Assembly: GCA_963970005.1 (NCBI GenBank)
Contig: CAXAMN010018868.1
Coordinates: 3,791-67,790, forward strand
Direction: 5' to 3'
DNA: 64,000 nucleotides
DNA from: Durusdinium trenchii
Lineage: Eukaryota; Sar; Dinophyceae; Suessiales; Symbiodiniaceae
Below the pieces are notes generated by a model. The model saw only the letters and a program-made list of their open reading frames with translations, was not told the origin of the DNA and searched no databases. Every line of letters begins with the position of its first letter. Positions within the stretch are counted from its first letter, which is position 1. Shown in pieces: positions 11,586-20,769 of this stretch. The translations under genes and the position numbers were made by a program.

Positions 11586-13300
11586 AAGGGGTGGAGCGGG
11601 CGGAGCAAACTGAAAGACTTTTGCTTGAAGGATTGACTGAATTGCTCAGAAAATGCAATCGTGATGATAGATCGAATGATCCACCTGCTCAACTCGATCG
11701 GCATACTACGTACCTGGGTTGAAGTTGCAAAGAAAAAACCGCCCAAGCATGTTTCACAGAGTGACTTGTACTCTGACTTGGTCACGTTGGTGAACACATG
11801 CAAAAATGGAAATTCTACCGGCTTACTTGAGAAGTTGCAAGCTCTTGTTACACAGTATTCCACCCAAGCTCGCGACCCGCCAAGTGGCCGCCATGTACTT
11901 TCGCGCCAGAAAGTGCATCACCGAAAGTGAATGCCAAGCCTGGACCCAAGTCTCCAGGTCTGACTCCTGGTCCTAGGAGAGCTCCTGCTGGTTCAAGTGA
12001 AAAGAAACCTGCAGCTAGCATTCCTCTGAAGCGACCACCGAAATTGTCGCCGACAATTGCAGATCGTTTCTGCAATTACCATGTGCTGAATGAAAAGCTC
12101 AATGAGGGTCTCCTTCCTGACCGAGAGTTTGCCCTCGTCAAAGCCAGCCATGTGCCAGAACTTCGACAGATTGCCGCCATGCATGATATCAAGACTCCTT
12201 ATGCTTTGGTTGTGTGGGATACTGTTCCTGACACGCCCAAACCTTGTGATCGCTCTGAGAAAAGATGGTTGAGCACTAACTCTGGGGCAGTTCATGTTTG
12301 GTTCTCGCCCCTGCTGCATGAATTGCCTGATTTACCCAGCCAGCCGGCGGTTCATGAATCAAAAGGTTGTGACAGCGAAGAGCTTGTCCCAATCCGAGTC
12401 ACTGCGTACCAAGTGCATCAGCCAGCCAAATGGAAGGACTTCCGGAAAGACCCTGTCAAACACTTCGTGACTATTTTGCCTGCTGGCCTTCACTTGCGCA
12501 CCTACGGATGGCGCGAGGTTTTGACTGACGGTCAGACTGCAATTTTAGGATACGCCAAGATTCCTCAGTCCAAAAAAGATGAGATACTTGCACTGGCTGG
12601 CAAAGGTGGCTGGCTGTTGGAGCCTCTCCGATGCAATGCCACCGACAAGAAGCCAGTTGCTTGGGTTGCAAAGCAGCCAGACGAAACGCCTGCCATTTAC
12701 TTTTGTCGTGTTCTTGCACTTGGTACGCAAAAAAAATTAAGCTTCCTATGGCATGTCGCCAAGGGGGCGGATCCAACCCTGGGTTGCGAGGTGATGCTGT
12801 TGATGCCAATGCTGTCAATAAGTGGGTTGCTTCCGGACTTCCCGCTCATTGGCAGCCCACTACCTTCGCCAAGTGGATCACTGCACAAAAAAGTGGGGAG
12901 ATGTCCAGCATGTGACCCCACCGAGAAATTTCCGTGGAAAATGGACGTTTGCAGCAAAGAAGCCTGACAAGCATCCCCGTGATGCTCCATGGATTTGCAA
13001 GGTTGATGACAACACTGTGACAATCAACAAATGGACGCGAGCCAAACCCACCTATACTGAACAGCGAATGACTGGGTTTAGTCGGTGGTACCATGTGCCG
13101 TCCGAAGTTCGTGAAGTCCCTGAAACTCAGATCGACGAGTCCCAACAGTCTGAGTCTAACATGTCGGGGGACGATGACAAGCATGCCACAAAAATTGCCA
13201 AGCCAAGCTCTCCTAGCAAGGAATGCATGATTGCCTCTCCGGTCAAACCTGTGGCTAAAAAGGCCAAGACTGGGAAAGAACACAAAGGCCCAGGTGACAC
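11586..13300 (+). pseudogene. LINE ORF1-like region, frameshifted
   Basis: The reading passes through several frames: helical ERAEQTERLLLEGLTELLRK near 11600, GNSTGLLEKLQALVTQYSTQ near 11810, then a long basic, proline-rich frame from about 11880 to 12736. Frameshifts fall at A8 (12729-12736) and A6 (12887-12892), after which the frame continues to about 13300 with acidic and Ser-rich sequence. No known RNA-binding fold was identified. By position it is the ORF1 or N-terminal part of the polyprotein. Homopolymer shifts could be sequencing errors, but other breaks cannot. Confidence 0.65.
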
Positions 13301-13301
13301 T

Positions 13302-13742
13302 GCAATCTGGGATTTGCAGGGGTCTGGAGATTGCGGCTATCGTGCAATTGCTGCTGCTGTAGCAGTTCGAAATGGAAAAAGCAAGGCAGACGTTGAGAAG
13401 AATATCAGCAAAATGGTTACCACCATCAAAAAGCTCGAGGTATAAACTTCCTCAAGGAGCGTTTGCATTGGCGTGATACATGGACTCTTGACCCTGATGC
13501 TAATCGCGTCACAGAGGATGGATCCATCCCCACCAGTGCCGATGAGTACTTATAGATTCTTTGAGTCGACCAAACCGCTGGATCGATGGCCTTATGGCTC
13601 AGGCTATCACGTCAGCCATGAAGCATGACTTTCTGATCTGGGAACGCAAGCCAAAACAGAAATGAAAATTGCCCGCATCAATGCTGAAGAGAATGCACAA
13701 CGTGACCCCATCGTGCTTCTTCTCGAAAATGATCATTATTCC
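13302..13742 (+). pseudogene. OTU-like cysteine protease domain (in LINE)
   Basis: The N-terminal signature WDLQGSGDCGYRAIAAAV at about 13308-13361 matches the Asp-Gly-x-Cys box of OTU proteases, with the candidate nucleophile Cys in DCGYR. The C-terminal box PIVLLLENDHYSTI (about 13708-13749) supplies the expected His. Between them the frame breaks at 13443 (TAA) and at about 13552. OTU domains are known in several retroelements. Here it may have processed the polyprotein or acted on ubiquitin; that role is inference. Inactive because of the breaks. Confidence 0.75.
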
Positions 13743-14072
13743 ACAATTGATCCCAGCATGCCTGGAGCTGACCAGTGGAAGAGGGCACAGCCCAGAGGCA
13801 CTTTTCCGCGTGGCTCCGATAAGTCAACTTGTAGTTGGATGAAGCCCGGAAGTGTTCTTGCGAAAGATTCGGCAGTCCACGTGCCTCAAAGCAACCTGAA
13901 GAAGACTTCAATTGCTGATGCTCGATCTGAAGCGACTTGGTGTCGGAGCGGACGCATCTTGCGCACTGGCAGTGTGAAAAAGCAGTCGTTCGTTGAAGAT
14001 GACGTGTGGACCTGTCCTCATTGCAAGTTGGTGCTCAATTGGTTCGCCTGCCAAACTCTGTGAGACGCACAA
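13743..14072 (+). pseudogene. Linker and first half of zinc finger 1
   Basis: A basic, Ser-rich linker (13750-13990) followed by VWTCPHCKLVL (about 14008-14040), the CxxC half of a C2H2 finger. The histidine half, HNDHIANRH-like, lies past the nested element after 14548. A further frameshift sits between 14040 and 14072. The finger was therefore continuous before the insertion at 14073. Confidence 0.65.
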
Positions 14073-14548
14073 CCCTGAGGATCCGATATTGAAAAAACAA
14101 ATCTTACGATTGGTCCTAAAATGGTTCAATAATATTGAAAATGGTCAACTTGGAAGCAAAAAATCGATATCAGGATCAATATAATATTGGTCATGATATT
14201 GGTCGATATTGGTCAATATTGGTTTCAAGTATTGATCATGATGTTGGTCAATATTGATCGTGGAGGTCCTGTGGAGATCCTGTGGAGTTTAGAACCCTGT
14301 CGAGACCCTGTGCTGTTCCTGTGGAGATCCTGTGGAGTTTAGAATCCTGTGGAGATCCTGTGGGGTTTCTTTTGACATCGATATTGGTCTTGATATTGGT
14401 CATGATATTGGTCGATATTGATCAAGAATATTGATTCTTTTTCAATCTTCACTGTTGAAAAAGAACAATCCTGCGATTTAAAAATTCAAGTTCAGTATTA
14501 TTGAAACCTTTTAGCGATATTGATTTTTCCAAAATCGGATCCTCAGGG
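14073..14548. mobile_element. Nested 476-bp TIR element (MITE-like)
   Basis: Terminal inverted repeats CCCTGAGGATCCGAT (14073-14087) and its exact complement (14534-14548), with weaker inverted similarity further in (CAATAATATTGAA-like). AA flanks both ends, consistent with a 2-bp duplication; removing the element plus one AA restores the surrounding reading frame. The interior is AT-rich and made of repeated GATATTGGTC motifs and repeated CCTGTGGAGATCCTGTGGAG motifs. It has no transposase, so it is a non-autonomous element that landed in the LINE after the LINE inserted. Confidence 0.85.
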
Positions 14549-15206
14549 AATGACCATATTGCTAACCGACATCCTGGCATGAGGGGCAGGAGCACTTGGC
14601 GTCGCAAAATTGTTGAGCCTGTCATTGCGACGAACAAGTTACCTGCAAGTGAGAATCGCATGGATCTGTCCTTTCTGCAAGGACGCTTTGCCTGAACTCT
14701 CTAAGCGCCAAAAAGAGAAAAGTGTCAAGCATCATTACGCCACTAAGCACAAACGCGAAATACCAACCATAAGAGTATTTGGAAAGCCCGGAGCAAGCTG
14801 TATCGAAAAGACAAAAGCAGCCAGACGGCAGCCGGCACTCCAAGCTGGGAAGAAGTCCTTAGCTAAGAAACAGTGGCTCAATGCTGAGGTTCGCGCTAAA
14901 GCCAGAGATGCAAAGACTGGCCACAGTACCACTTGGGTTCAACCTGACTGGACTCAATGGGCTGGCAAAACCAGCACCAACAAACACTCGGCTCGCCTCC
15001 GTGTCTGCAATAGATGTTGGGCCTGGTATGGCCGAAGTCTCTCTAGCACTTGCCCAGGATCTCCACCAAAGCCACGTGCTGCTGCCAAGATTTGGGTGGA
15101 ACAAGATGCGCACCGGGCCAAATCCCAATGTGCAATGTTTGTGACTGCATGGAACACCACACTTGGTGCTGCTGATTTGCATTTCGACTTTTTTGCGGAG
15201 GATTGA
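14549..15206 (+). pseudogene. LINE zinc finger 2 and basic linker
   Basis: After the nested element the frame carries the histidines of finger 1, then a second C2H2 finger: ICPFCKDALPEL (about 14663-14700) with HHYATKHKREIP (about 14731-14765). A Lys/Arg-rich stretch (KKSLAKKQWLNAEVRAKARD) follows and the frame ends at TGA 15204-15206. Paired fingers upstream of the endonuclease probably bound nucleic acid; this is inferred from position. Confidence 0.7.
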
Positions 15207-15275
15207 CAAAGGATGGTTCTATGTGGCCTCGACCACACTGCAAAAGACTCTTGGGTGCCTGACCTTTGCAGTCAT

Positions 15276-15302
15276 GGCGATGTGCATCCAAATCCGGGTC
15301 CC
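15276..15302 (+). other. GDVHPNPGP motif at the endonuclease start (2A-like)
   Basis: GGC GAT GTG CAT CCA AAT CCG GGT CCC encodes GDVHPNPGP, directly before the endonuclease start (IVSLNVQSAKN). The tail NPGP and the D-V spacing resemble ribosome-skipping 2A sequences of the D-V/I-E-x-NPGP type, but the Glu is His here. Such HPNPGP strings are common at this place in LINEs. Whether they skip is unknown. Confidence 0.7.
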
Positions 15303-16030
15303 AGGAGAAAAGCTGAGTCACTCGCTGTGGCTCAGATCGTCAGCCTCAACGTGCAATCCGCAAAAAATGCATGGAAAGTTCTTGAAGATTGACGCCTGAT
15401 ACAAGACATGCCGTATGTGTGAGAATGAACTTGAAGCCTTCCGTAAAAGTGCCTTCCACCATGGTTACTTCTCGTATTTTCAGCCTGGCATCGCCTCAAC
15501 GGGGCGCTGGAATGCACAAAGAATGAACGGTGGTGTTGCCACGCTCGTGTCCCGTCGTGTTTCGCACAAGTTGCTTGGTACTAAATGTTTTGAAGGGGGT
15601 CAGTATATCCTGACATGGATCGCTGGCACTCTGTTTTGCAATATTTACATTCGCCCACATGCACATGCCGATGAAATTTGTGATGGCCTCTTTCAAGAAT
15701 GTATCGCTTACAGGGATTCTAAGTTTCTTTGTGTTGGAGATTGGAATCTGACTCCTGATGAACATGACTTCCTTCCTTCACTGGATCCCCTGCGTGGTTG
15801 GTGCCTGCATGCTTGCAATAAGCAACAGCAGCCTTTGCCCACTCGTTGGGAGGGCACGCGTTGTATTGACTGTGCTGTTACCAATTTTGCTCGTCAGGAT
15901 GTTTCGGTCAGTTTGTCCTCCCTTAAGTATGGTGACCATATACTTCTTGATTTGTCTTGCACTTTCGGCCACTGCCCGCAAGTTGATGGCCTTCATGGCC
16001 CCCCTGAAACGTGTGAATCATTACGATAAG
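15303..16030 (+). pseudogene. AP-endonuclease-like (EEP) domain of LINE
   Basis: Begins VAQIVSLNVQSAKNAWKV (about 15330-15385), breaks at TGA 15387, then continues in another frame from about 15415. Visible motifs are FLCVGDWNLTPDE (about 15724-15762, the GD-N active-site region) and YGDHILLDL (about 15928-15954, the terminal D-H pair). This is the exonuclease-endonuclease-phosphatase fold that nicks target DNA in apurinic-endonuclease LINEs. Frameshifts at about 15388 and 15970 inactivate it. Confidence 0.85.
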
Positions 16031-16436
16031 CCTGATAACGTCAATGATACTGTTTGGATGGATGCTGTTTCGCTCTCTTGCAAACTTATGAATTTCCAAT
16101 TGCGGCAATCTCTACGCTCTGTACCTCCCAACACACATGACTGCTGGGGTTCGGTCCAAAAATTCTGAAGTCTCCCTTAGTCATAAGCCTGAATTGAAAT
16201 CTACTGGTCCACCTGCTTTGACTAAGACTCGCCAGGTACGTAATGCCATCGGCCGATTGTTCGAACTTCAACGTGTTGTTTCTGCACATGGTTGGTCCGC
16301 CCATGCACGTAACCTGTTTGCTAAAGTTGATCGCGTGTTTCCTTGTGGAGAGATGTCTCTGGAAACCTGGCACAATTCTTTGATAGCACTTGAACGCACC
16401 TGGACCGAAAGCAAGACGCAAGATGCCCTTTCGGCA
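16031..16436 (+). pseudogene. Linker between endonuclease and RT
   Basis: Helical linker sequence in two frames (RQVRNAIGRLFELQRVVSAH at about 16231-16290, then ERTWTESKTQDALSAWRSRM to about 16451). It runs straight into RT motif A sequence about 20 codons later, so the RT fingers and motifs 0-2 are absent. The junction at about 16440-16455 looks like an internal deletion. Confidence 0.65.
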
Positions 16437-17332
16437 TGGCGTTCCCGTATGCTCTGCACGATATCCTAAACGCAGTTGATAATGGTGAATTTCTTGCCTC
16501 GCTTGATTATAGCCTTGCCTTCGATCGCACACATCCTGGTCTTGCAACTCATGCCCTGCACAAATTGGGTATGCCCAGAGCAATTGCGTCAACACTTGAG
16601 AGCATGTGGTGTAACCAACGTGGCTTCCTTCAGCTTCTTGGTCACACTCACATACAGCATGTCGAAGTTCATAATGCCTTGTTGCAAGGTGATCCTTGGA
16701 GCATGGTTGCCCTGAATGCATGTCTTGTTGCACCTTTTCTTGATGTGCGTACTCAATGCATGGCGGGCAGCCAAACTTTGTATGTTGATGACCGTACACT
16801 GATAAGCTTCGGGTTGCCACATGCACTAGCGGAGCGCAGGCTAAATATGGCTGGGCTGTCAAACGACCGCCGCAGACATTTTTGTGACAAATTGCACACA
16901 CTCTTTGGCCGAATTGCGGGTGAGCATCTCAACGTCTCGCCTGATCTTCGCAAGCTTTTTCGAGGACACAATGCAGATATGTGGTTCATGTCTGGGGTTG
17001 ATCAAATTCGTGCCGCCTTTCGTGCTGCACGAGACCTTGTTTGTTTGCCTGTGAAATGGAATTCTAAAGGCGCTAGATTCAAATGCCTGACGAAATTCCT
17101 GCTTGATTTAGGTTGGAGTATTGAAGGGCCGTGGATCTTTAGCCATGATGATCTTAATTTCACACTGTGCCTCCACCCACTGCGACCTGAGTTCATTCCT
17201 GACCAAGGTCCGTTAGATCACATGCTGCGTGAAAGTTGGCGCTCCCACCTCTATAATCAGTGCGTTACTCTACCAGCCCTTGTGCTGCAGCAAGGAAACT
17301 GTCCTTTTGTCTTGACATTCGTAATATCCTGA
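16437..17332 (+). pseudogene. Reverse transcriptase domain, fingers missing
   Basis: An open 298-codon frame. Motif A reads FLASLDYSLAFDRTHPG (from about 16490), motif B LLQGDPWSMVALNA (from about 16681), motif C TLYVDDRTL (from about 16777). YVDD is the polymerase active site. Thumb-like sequence follows to 17332, where TGA ends the frame. The N-terminal fingers usual in LINE RTs (roughly 100 or more residues before motif A) are missing. The frame itself is intact, so the insertion may be fairly recent despite decay elsewhere. Confidence 0.9.
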
Positions 17333-17655
17333 GCGGTGGGTTTACTAGTCCCATGGTTTTCTTCATTAGCACTCGTGATGCTGCTCAGAAAGCTCTGGTG
17401 CGTCACCCCAAAAAGCGCAAAGTTTACGTTAAAGCCAAGCCCAACTGCCCGTTATGCCAGGGCCCTGTGGGCACTTTGTATCACTGCCTTTGGGAATGTC
17501 CTGCGCGTGACTTTTTCATGTATCCCTTGCCACCGTATCCTAGGTGTCCTCTGCAGAGACGCCTGGGGTGGCCTTTGCAAGTTGATGAGACTCTTGATCT
17601 TTCCATCATTGAGTTCTTCCGAAAAATGCGAACCCGCCTCCTGTCCTTGCGGTGA
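17333..17655 (+). pseudogene. C-terminal CCHC zinc knuckle of LINE
   Basis: In a new frame after the shift near 17330: NCPLCQGPVGTLYHCLWECP (about 17442-17500), a C-x2-C-x8-H-x4-C knuckle typical of the end of LINE reverse transcriptases. The frame ends at TGA 17653-17655. 17656-17784 is the 3' untranslated end. Confidence 0.85.
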
Positions 17656-17784
17656 GGCAATGTCTCATAATGCTTTCGACAACCTTTTCGTCACTTCATG
17701 TGCCTTTTCGCGATTCTGTCGCTGCCAAGATAGGTGATGTCCCTGGCTCTGTCAAGACGGTCATCATCTCCACACCTTCGTACG

Positions 17785-17799
17785 TCTCATGCTTCAAAG
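17785..17799 (+). repeat. Target-site duplication, right copy
   Basis: TCTCATGCTTCAAAG, the exact duplicate of 11247-11261. It begins right after the element's 3' end (CACCTTCGTACG). Confidence 0.85.
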
Positions 17800-18101
17800 C
17801 TTGTAAAATTTTGTTTCTTTTCGCAACACAACTGTTTTCAACGTTTTTCACACAAAAACAACAAGAGATGCACATGTTGGTTTCTCACATTTGTTGGTAG
17901 CCCTCACATGAAATATATAGAACATGTGAATGTACCAAAAACTTTATAGCCACATGAGGTTCAATGCAAAGGTGGCGCCAACAACTTAAGTCCAAGTCGT
18001 TCCTTCCAGTGCGGCCCAATGGGCCGCAACACCAAGTGTCTCAAGATAAAAATTGATATATCATGATAGGTTCACCAATCACATGCGAGAAGAAAAATGT
18101 G

Positions 18102-18265
18102 AATGTATGGGAATATGTAGCCAGAAACGAATCCGGGCTATTCGTGTATAGACAGGAGAAGTTAGAGCTATACATGTGTAGCCGGCTATACATGTATAGA
18201 CCAGAAAAATCGGAGCTGTACATGTATAGCCTGGAAAATTTGCAGGCAATGCATTCCCATACATT
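18102..18265. repeat. Inverted-repeat element with palindromic core
   Basis: Outer arms share a perfect 13-bp inverted match (AATGTATGGGAAT at 18102 versus its complement ending at 18265). Inside are direct repeats of about 47 bases built on CTATACATGTATAG, and a 32-bp near-perfect palindrome at 18168-18199 centred on AGCCGGCT. The structure would fold into a long hairpin or cruciform. It is probably a non-autonomous foldback element; no protein is encoded. Confidence 0.7.
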
Positions 18266-19390
18266 TCGTGTTGTCACCAAAACTGTCACATATATTATCT
18301 TTTACCTCAGCCCCAGCTGTGTTCAATCATCTAGGTTGGAAAGCCCTAGGTTGGAAACATGGCTTCTTTGCGAGCCGCCAAACATGACCTTTGAACATAG
18401 TATCAGGAATATGTTTTGGGATGTTTCGGGCGGCTCCTTAAGCCGCCAAAACAAACCTTCTTTCTACCTTGTCTGATGTAAAATGAAGTGTTTGGAAACA
18501 GCCTCGAGAACTTAAAAAAGGCTAAATGTTTTTTTTGTTATACTTAGCAAAGGTATGAACTAATTTGCAAAACTAATAAGTCTCTATAAGTTGTTGAAAT
18601 GCCTAAACTCAGAGATAAGTTCCATATCCCAAGACCAGCCACGAAGTACCTGACGGAAGAGGTCACCACTCTGAATGTCAGGGGCGCGGGAACCTTCTTC
18701 GCTGAACTTTTGCAGGACACGTGTTACGGTTGCACACTCTATTTTGCTTGCTCTTGCGCTGTGATTTTCTTCCCCGGCCCCCCTCGTTGGAGCATTTGTT
18801 GCTCCATGATTCGCATGAGGTCACATCCTTCCGACTGTAAACCCATAGTCCAAAACTTTCAATCTTCGGCGCCCTCCCGGCCCTCCCTCGCCAATTTTAA
18901 CACCAATGTTTGAAGGAGAGGGTGCTCCAAGACGGCGGCGCAGACCGTGAGCTTTTGCTCGACGCCCTCAAATTGGGCATGCGACCAACGTGCTCGCTGC
19001 GGCCAGAGGGGTGCTCCAAAGCAACGGGTGCCCGATCTACGTGGGGGTCCGCCTGCGAATGTTTAATCCGTCCTTAAGTCGAGACAACCCTTCGCTTATT
19101 CGCTGCCGTTTTCAGCTCTGTATGGACTTGTATTTGGAAGTCCGGGATCTCCAAGGTTTGTCGATGTGGAAATGTTGGGACCACGGTAGGTAGAGAACAT
19201 CTGGCGAAGCTGCATGACTGCAAAGAGTTTGAGAGGTGTAGAACTTCTCCTTGGTGTCACTGCCGAGGCGATGGAGAAGGTGAAGCCGACCTGCCCAAGA
19301 CAAGCCAAGTTTTCGGCGGCGGTGCCCCGGCCACTTCTCATTTGTTGGAGCCGTCGCTATCTTTTATCCACAAGCTCAAATGAGCTGCAG
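18266..19390. other. Possible exon region, frames ambiguous
   Basis: Around 18960-19060 all three + frames are open in GC-rich sequence (one reads NVLAAARGVLQSNGCPIYVG), and around 19255-19350 two are open. Some of this is probably exonic because the next exon candidate is at 19391, but no borders could be fixed. Confidence 0.3.
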
Positions 19391-19449
19391 TAACGGCCGA
19401 GGCCCGTTTTGAAACGGCCATCGGCCGGCTCCAGGCCAACGTGGAGGTG
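19391..19449 (+). CDS. Candidate exon, helical
   Basis: Bounded by GAGCTGCAG|TA and GAGGTG|GTAGAT, phase 1 in and phase 0 out. The peptide is TAEARFETAIGRLQANVEV. Codon use is GC-rich at third positions and only this frame reads protein-like. Protein unknown. Confidence 0.35.
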
Positions 19450-20401
19450 GTAGATCCATGAATACCTTCAGAACTTTGGTCGAGAGTTGCCTTCTTAAAA
19501 TTCGGGCGATGCGGCGAGCAATCTTACAGTCTGTTTGCTTTGTCAAGGATGTTCATGTATATTGAATATTGCTAAGGTAAACTAGAATCACCAAACACCA
19601 CCCCTGAACTTTTCCAGGTTGGGACCAACTTTTAGAAGAAGCGGGCTCAAGAAGTTCAAGCCTAGGGTTCTTCGCAGGCTTGGATCACTGAGCATCCCCT
19701 TAACGAACCCCAGCGCAGTGATCTGCGTCGGGACAATCCGATGACGTCAGTTGCTCAGGGTGTCCCACCCGGTCCCACCAGAAAATGCAGGGTGGCAGTT
19801 GGCAAAAGTTGCCCATGATTGAGTAGATGCTCAGTTTAAGTACAGATAGATGACCAGCTTAGCACGCCTGGGTCTTGGACACATTTGGGGCTGACCTGAA
19901 GTAAATACACAAAGAAAACACGCACGCCTGTGCGCACACACACTTATGATTATGCCTGATTACGCGTACTGACTGGACAGCGGTGCCACACGCCAGCCTA
20001 AGAAACCAAATCCTGAACAAACCAGGTGAGGGGGTCTGAGCGCCTTTAGTTAAAGGCCAAAATTCCAAAGCCACGAAGCGACGAACAGGTCGAAGAGCGG
20101 CGGCCGCTCTTGTCTGCAGAGTGCATTAGCCCTTTACGGAAACTTAAAAGTTGTTGCAGGTACGTCCAGCTGGCCAAGCTGGATATCCCATTTCACTTGT
20201 AGCTTCGTTGGACACAGTCCCAATGAAATGCTGTGTCCTCCTGCAAACAAACAAGGTAAAAAGCCAGGCAGAACATTCCAGAAGGATCTGTGTGATTTCA
20301 AGGATCACACACACACACACCTCCCCGAGGGGAGGCATTCTTTTTAGTTAAGCTCCGGACGAGGGTGAGGTAGGGTGAAAATTGAACCTACGAGAAGCGG
20401 T
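19450..20401. other. No supported gene
   Basis: Intron-like sequence. A (CA)n tract lies at about 20308-20322. Confidence 0.35.
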
Positions 20402-20442
20402 GAGAGAGAGAGAGAGAGAGAGAGAAAAGAGAGAGAAGAGAG
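20402..20442. repeat. (GA)n microsatellite
   Basis: GAGAGA run at about 20402-20425, continuing as an interrupted purine tract to 20442. Confidence 0.9.
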
Positions 20443-20525
20443 GTCAGATTTCCATGAATCAAGCAAACTTCAGAAGAGTTAAGAAAGGGTTTGAAAGGGC
20501 AGAAATAGCTGAACAATAATAAAGT
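20443..20525 (+). repeat. Direct repeat pair, copy 1
   Basis: Contains CCATGAATCAAGCAAAC, TTCAGAAGAGTTAAG and AAGGGT in the same order as 20683-20769, with scattered mismatches. A local duplication of about 85 bp separated by about 155 bp. Confidence 0.75.
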
Positions 20526-20682
20526 TTGTTTGCCCTTAGGGCTCCAAGTTTGCTTATTAATCCCACTTCCTAAACAATTCATATTGTTCACTTCCCGTGG
20601 GCTGGTGTACCACCCCCTTGGAAAATTGTTTGGAACAATGAAATCGTTGAGTTTTACTAAGCGGTTTTGAAACCAATGTCCA

Positions 20683-20769
20683 TGTCAGAATTCCATGAAT
20701 CAAGCAGACCTCAGGAGAGTTAAGTAAGGGTGTTAAACGGGAACAATAGCAGAACAACCGAAAAGTAAA
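20683..20769 (+). repeat. Direct repeat pair, copy 2
   Basis: Second copy of the 20443-20525 sequence (CCATGAATCAAGCAGACCTC), about 80 per cent alike by eye. Confidence 0.75.

Larger units (their letters stand above)
11262..17784 (+). mobile_element. Degenerate non-LTR (LINE-type) retrotransposon
   Basis: A 6.5-kb element including a nested 476-bp insertion. Order: 5' leader, ORF1-like region, OTU cysteine-protease domain, C2H2 zinc fingers, GDVHPNPGP motif, AP-endonuclease-like domain, reverse transcriptase with YVDD, C-terminal CCHC zinc knuckle, about 130-bp 3' end. There are no LTRs and no poly-A or simple-repeat tail; the 3' end runs straight into the duplication. Many frameshifts (two at A8 and A6 runs), stops and an internal RT deletion make it inactive. 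A 15-bp target-site duplication supports the ends and suggests a near full-length insertion by target-primed reverse transcription. Confidence 0.9.

Noticed and set aside
11262-17784. LTR retrotransposon or retrovirus
   Set aside because: No long terminal repeats, integrase or protease of that type; the endonuclease and RT order is that of a LINE.
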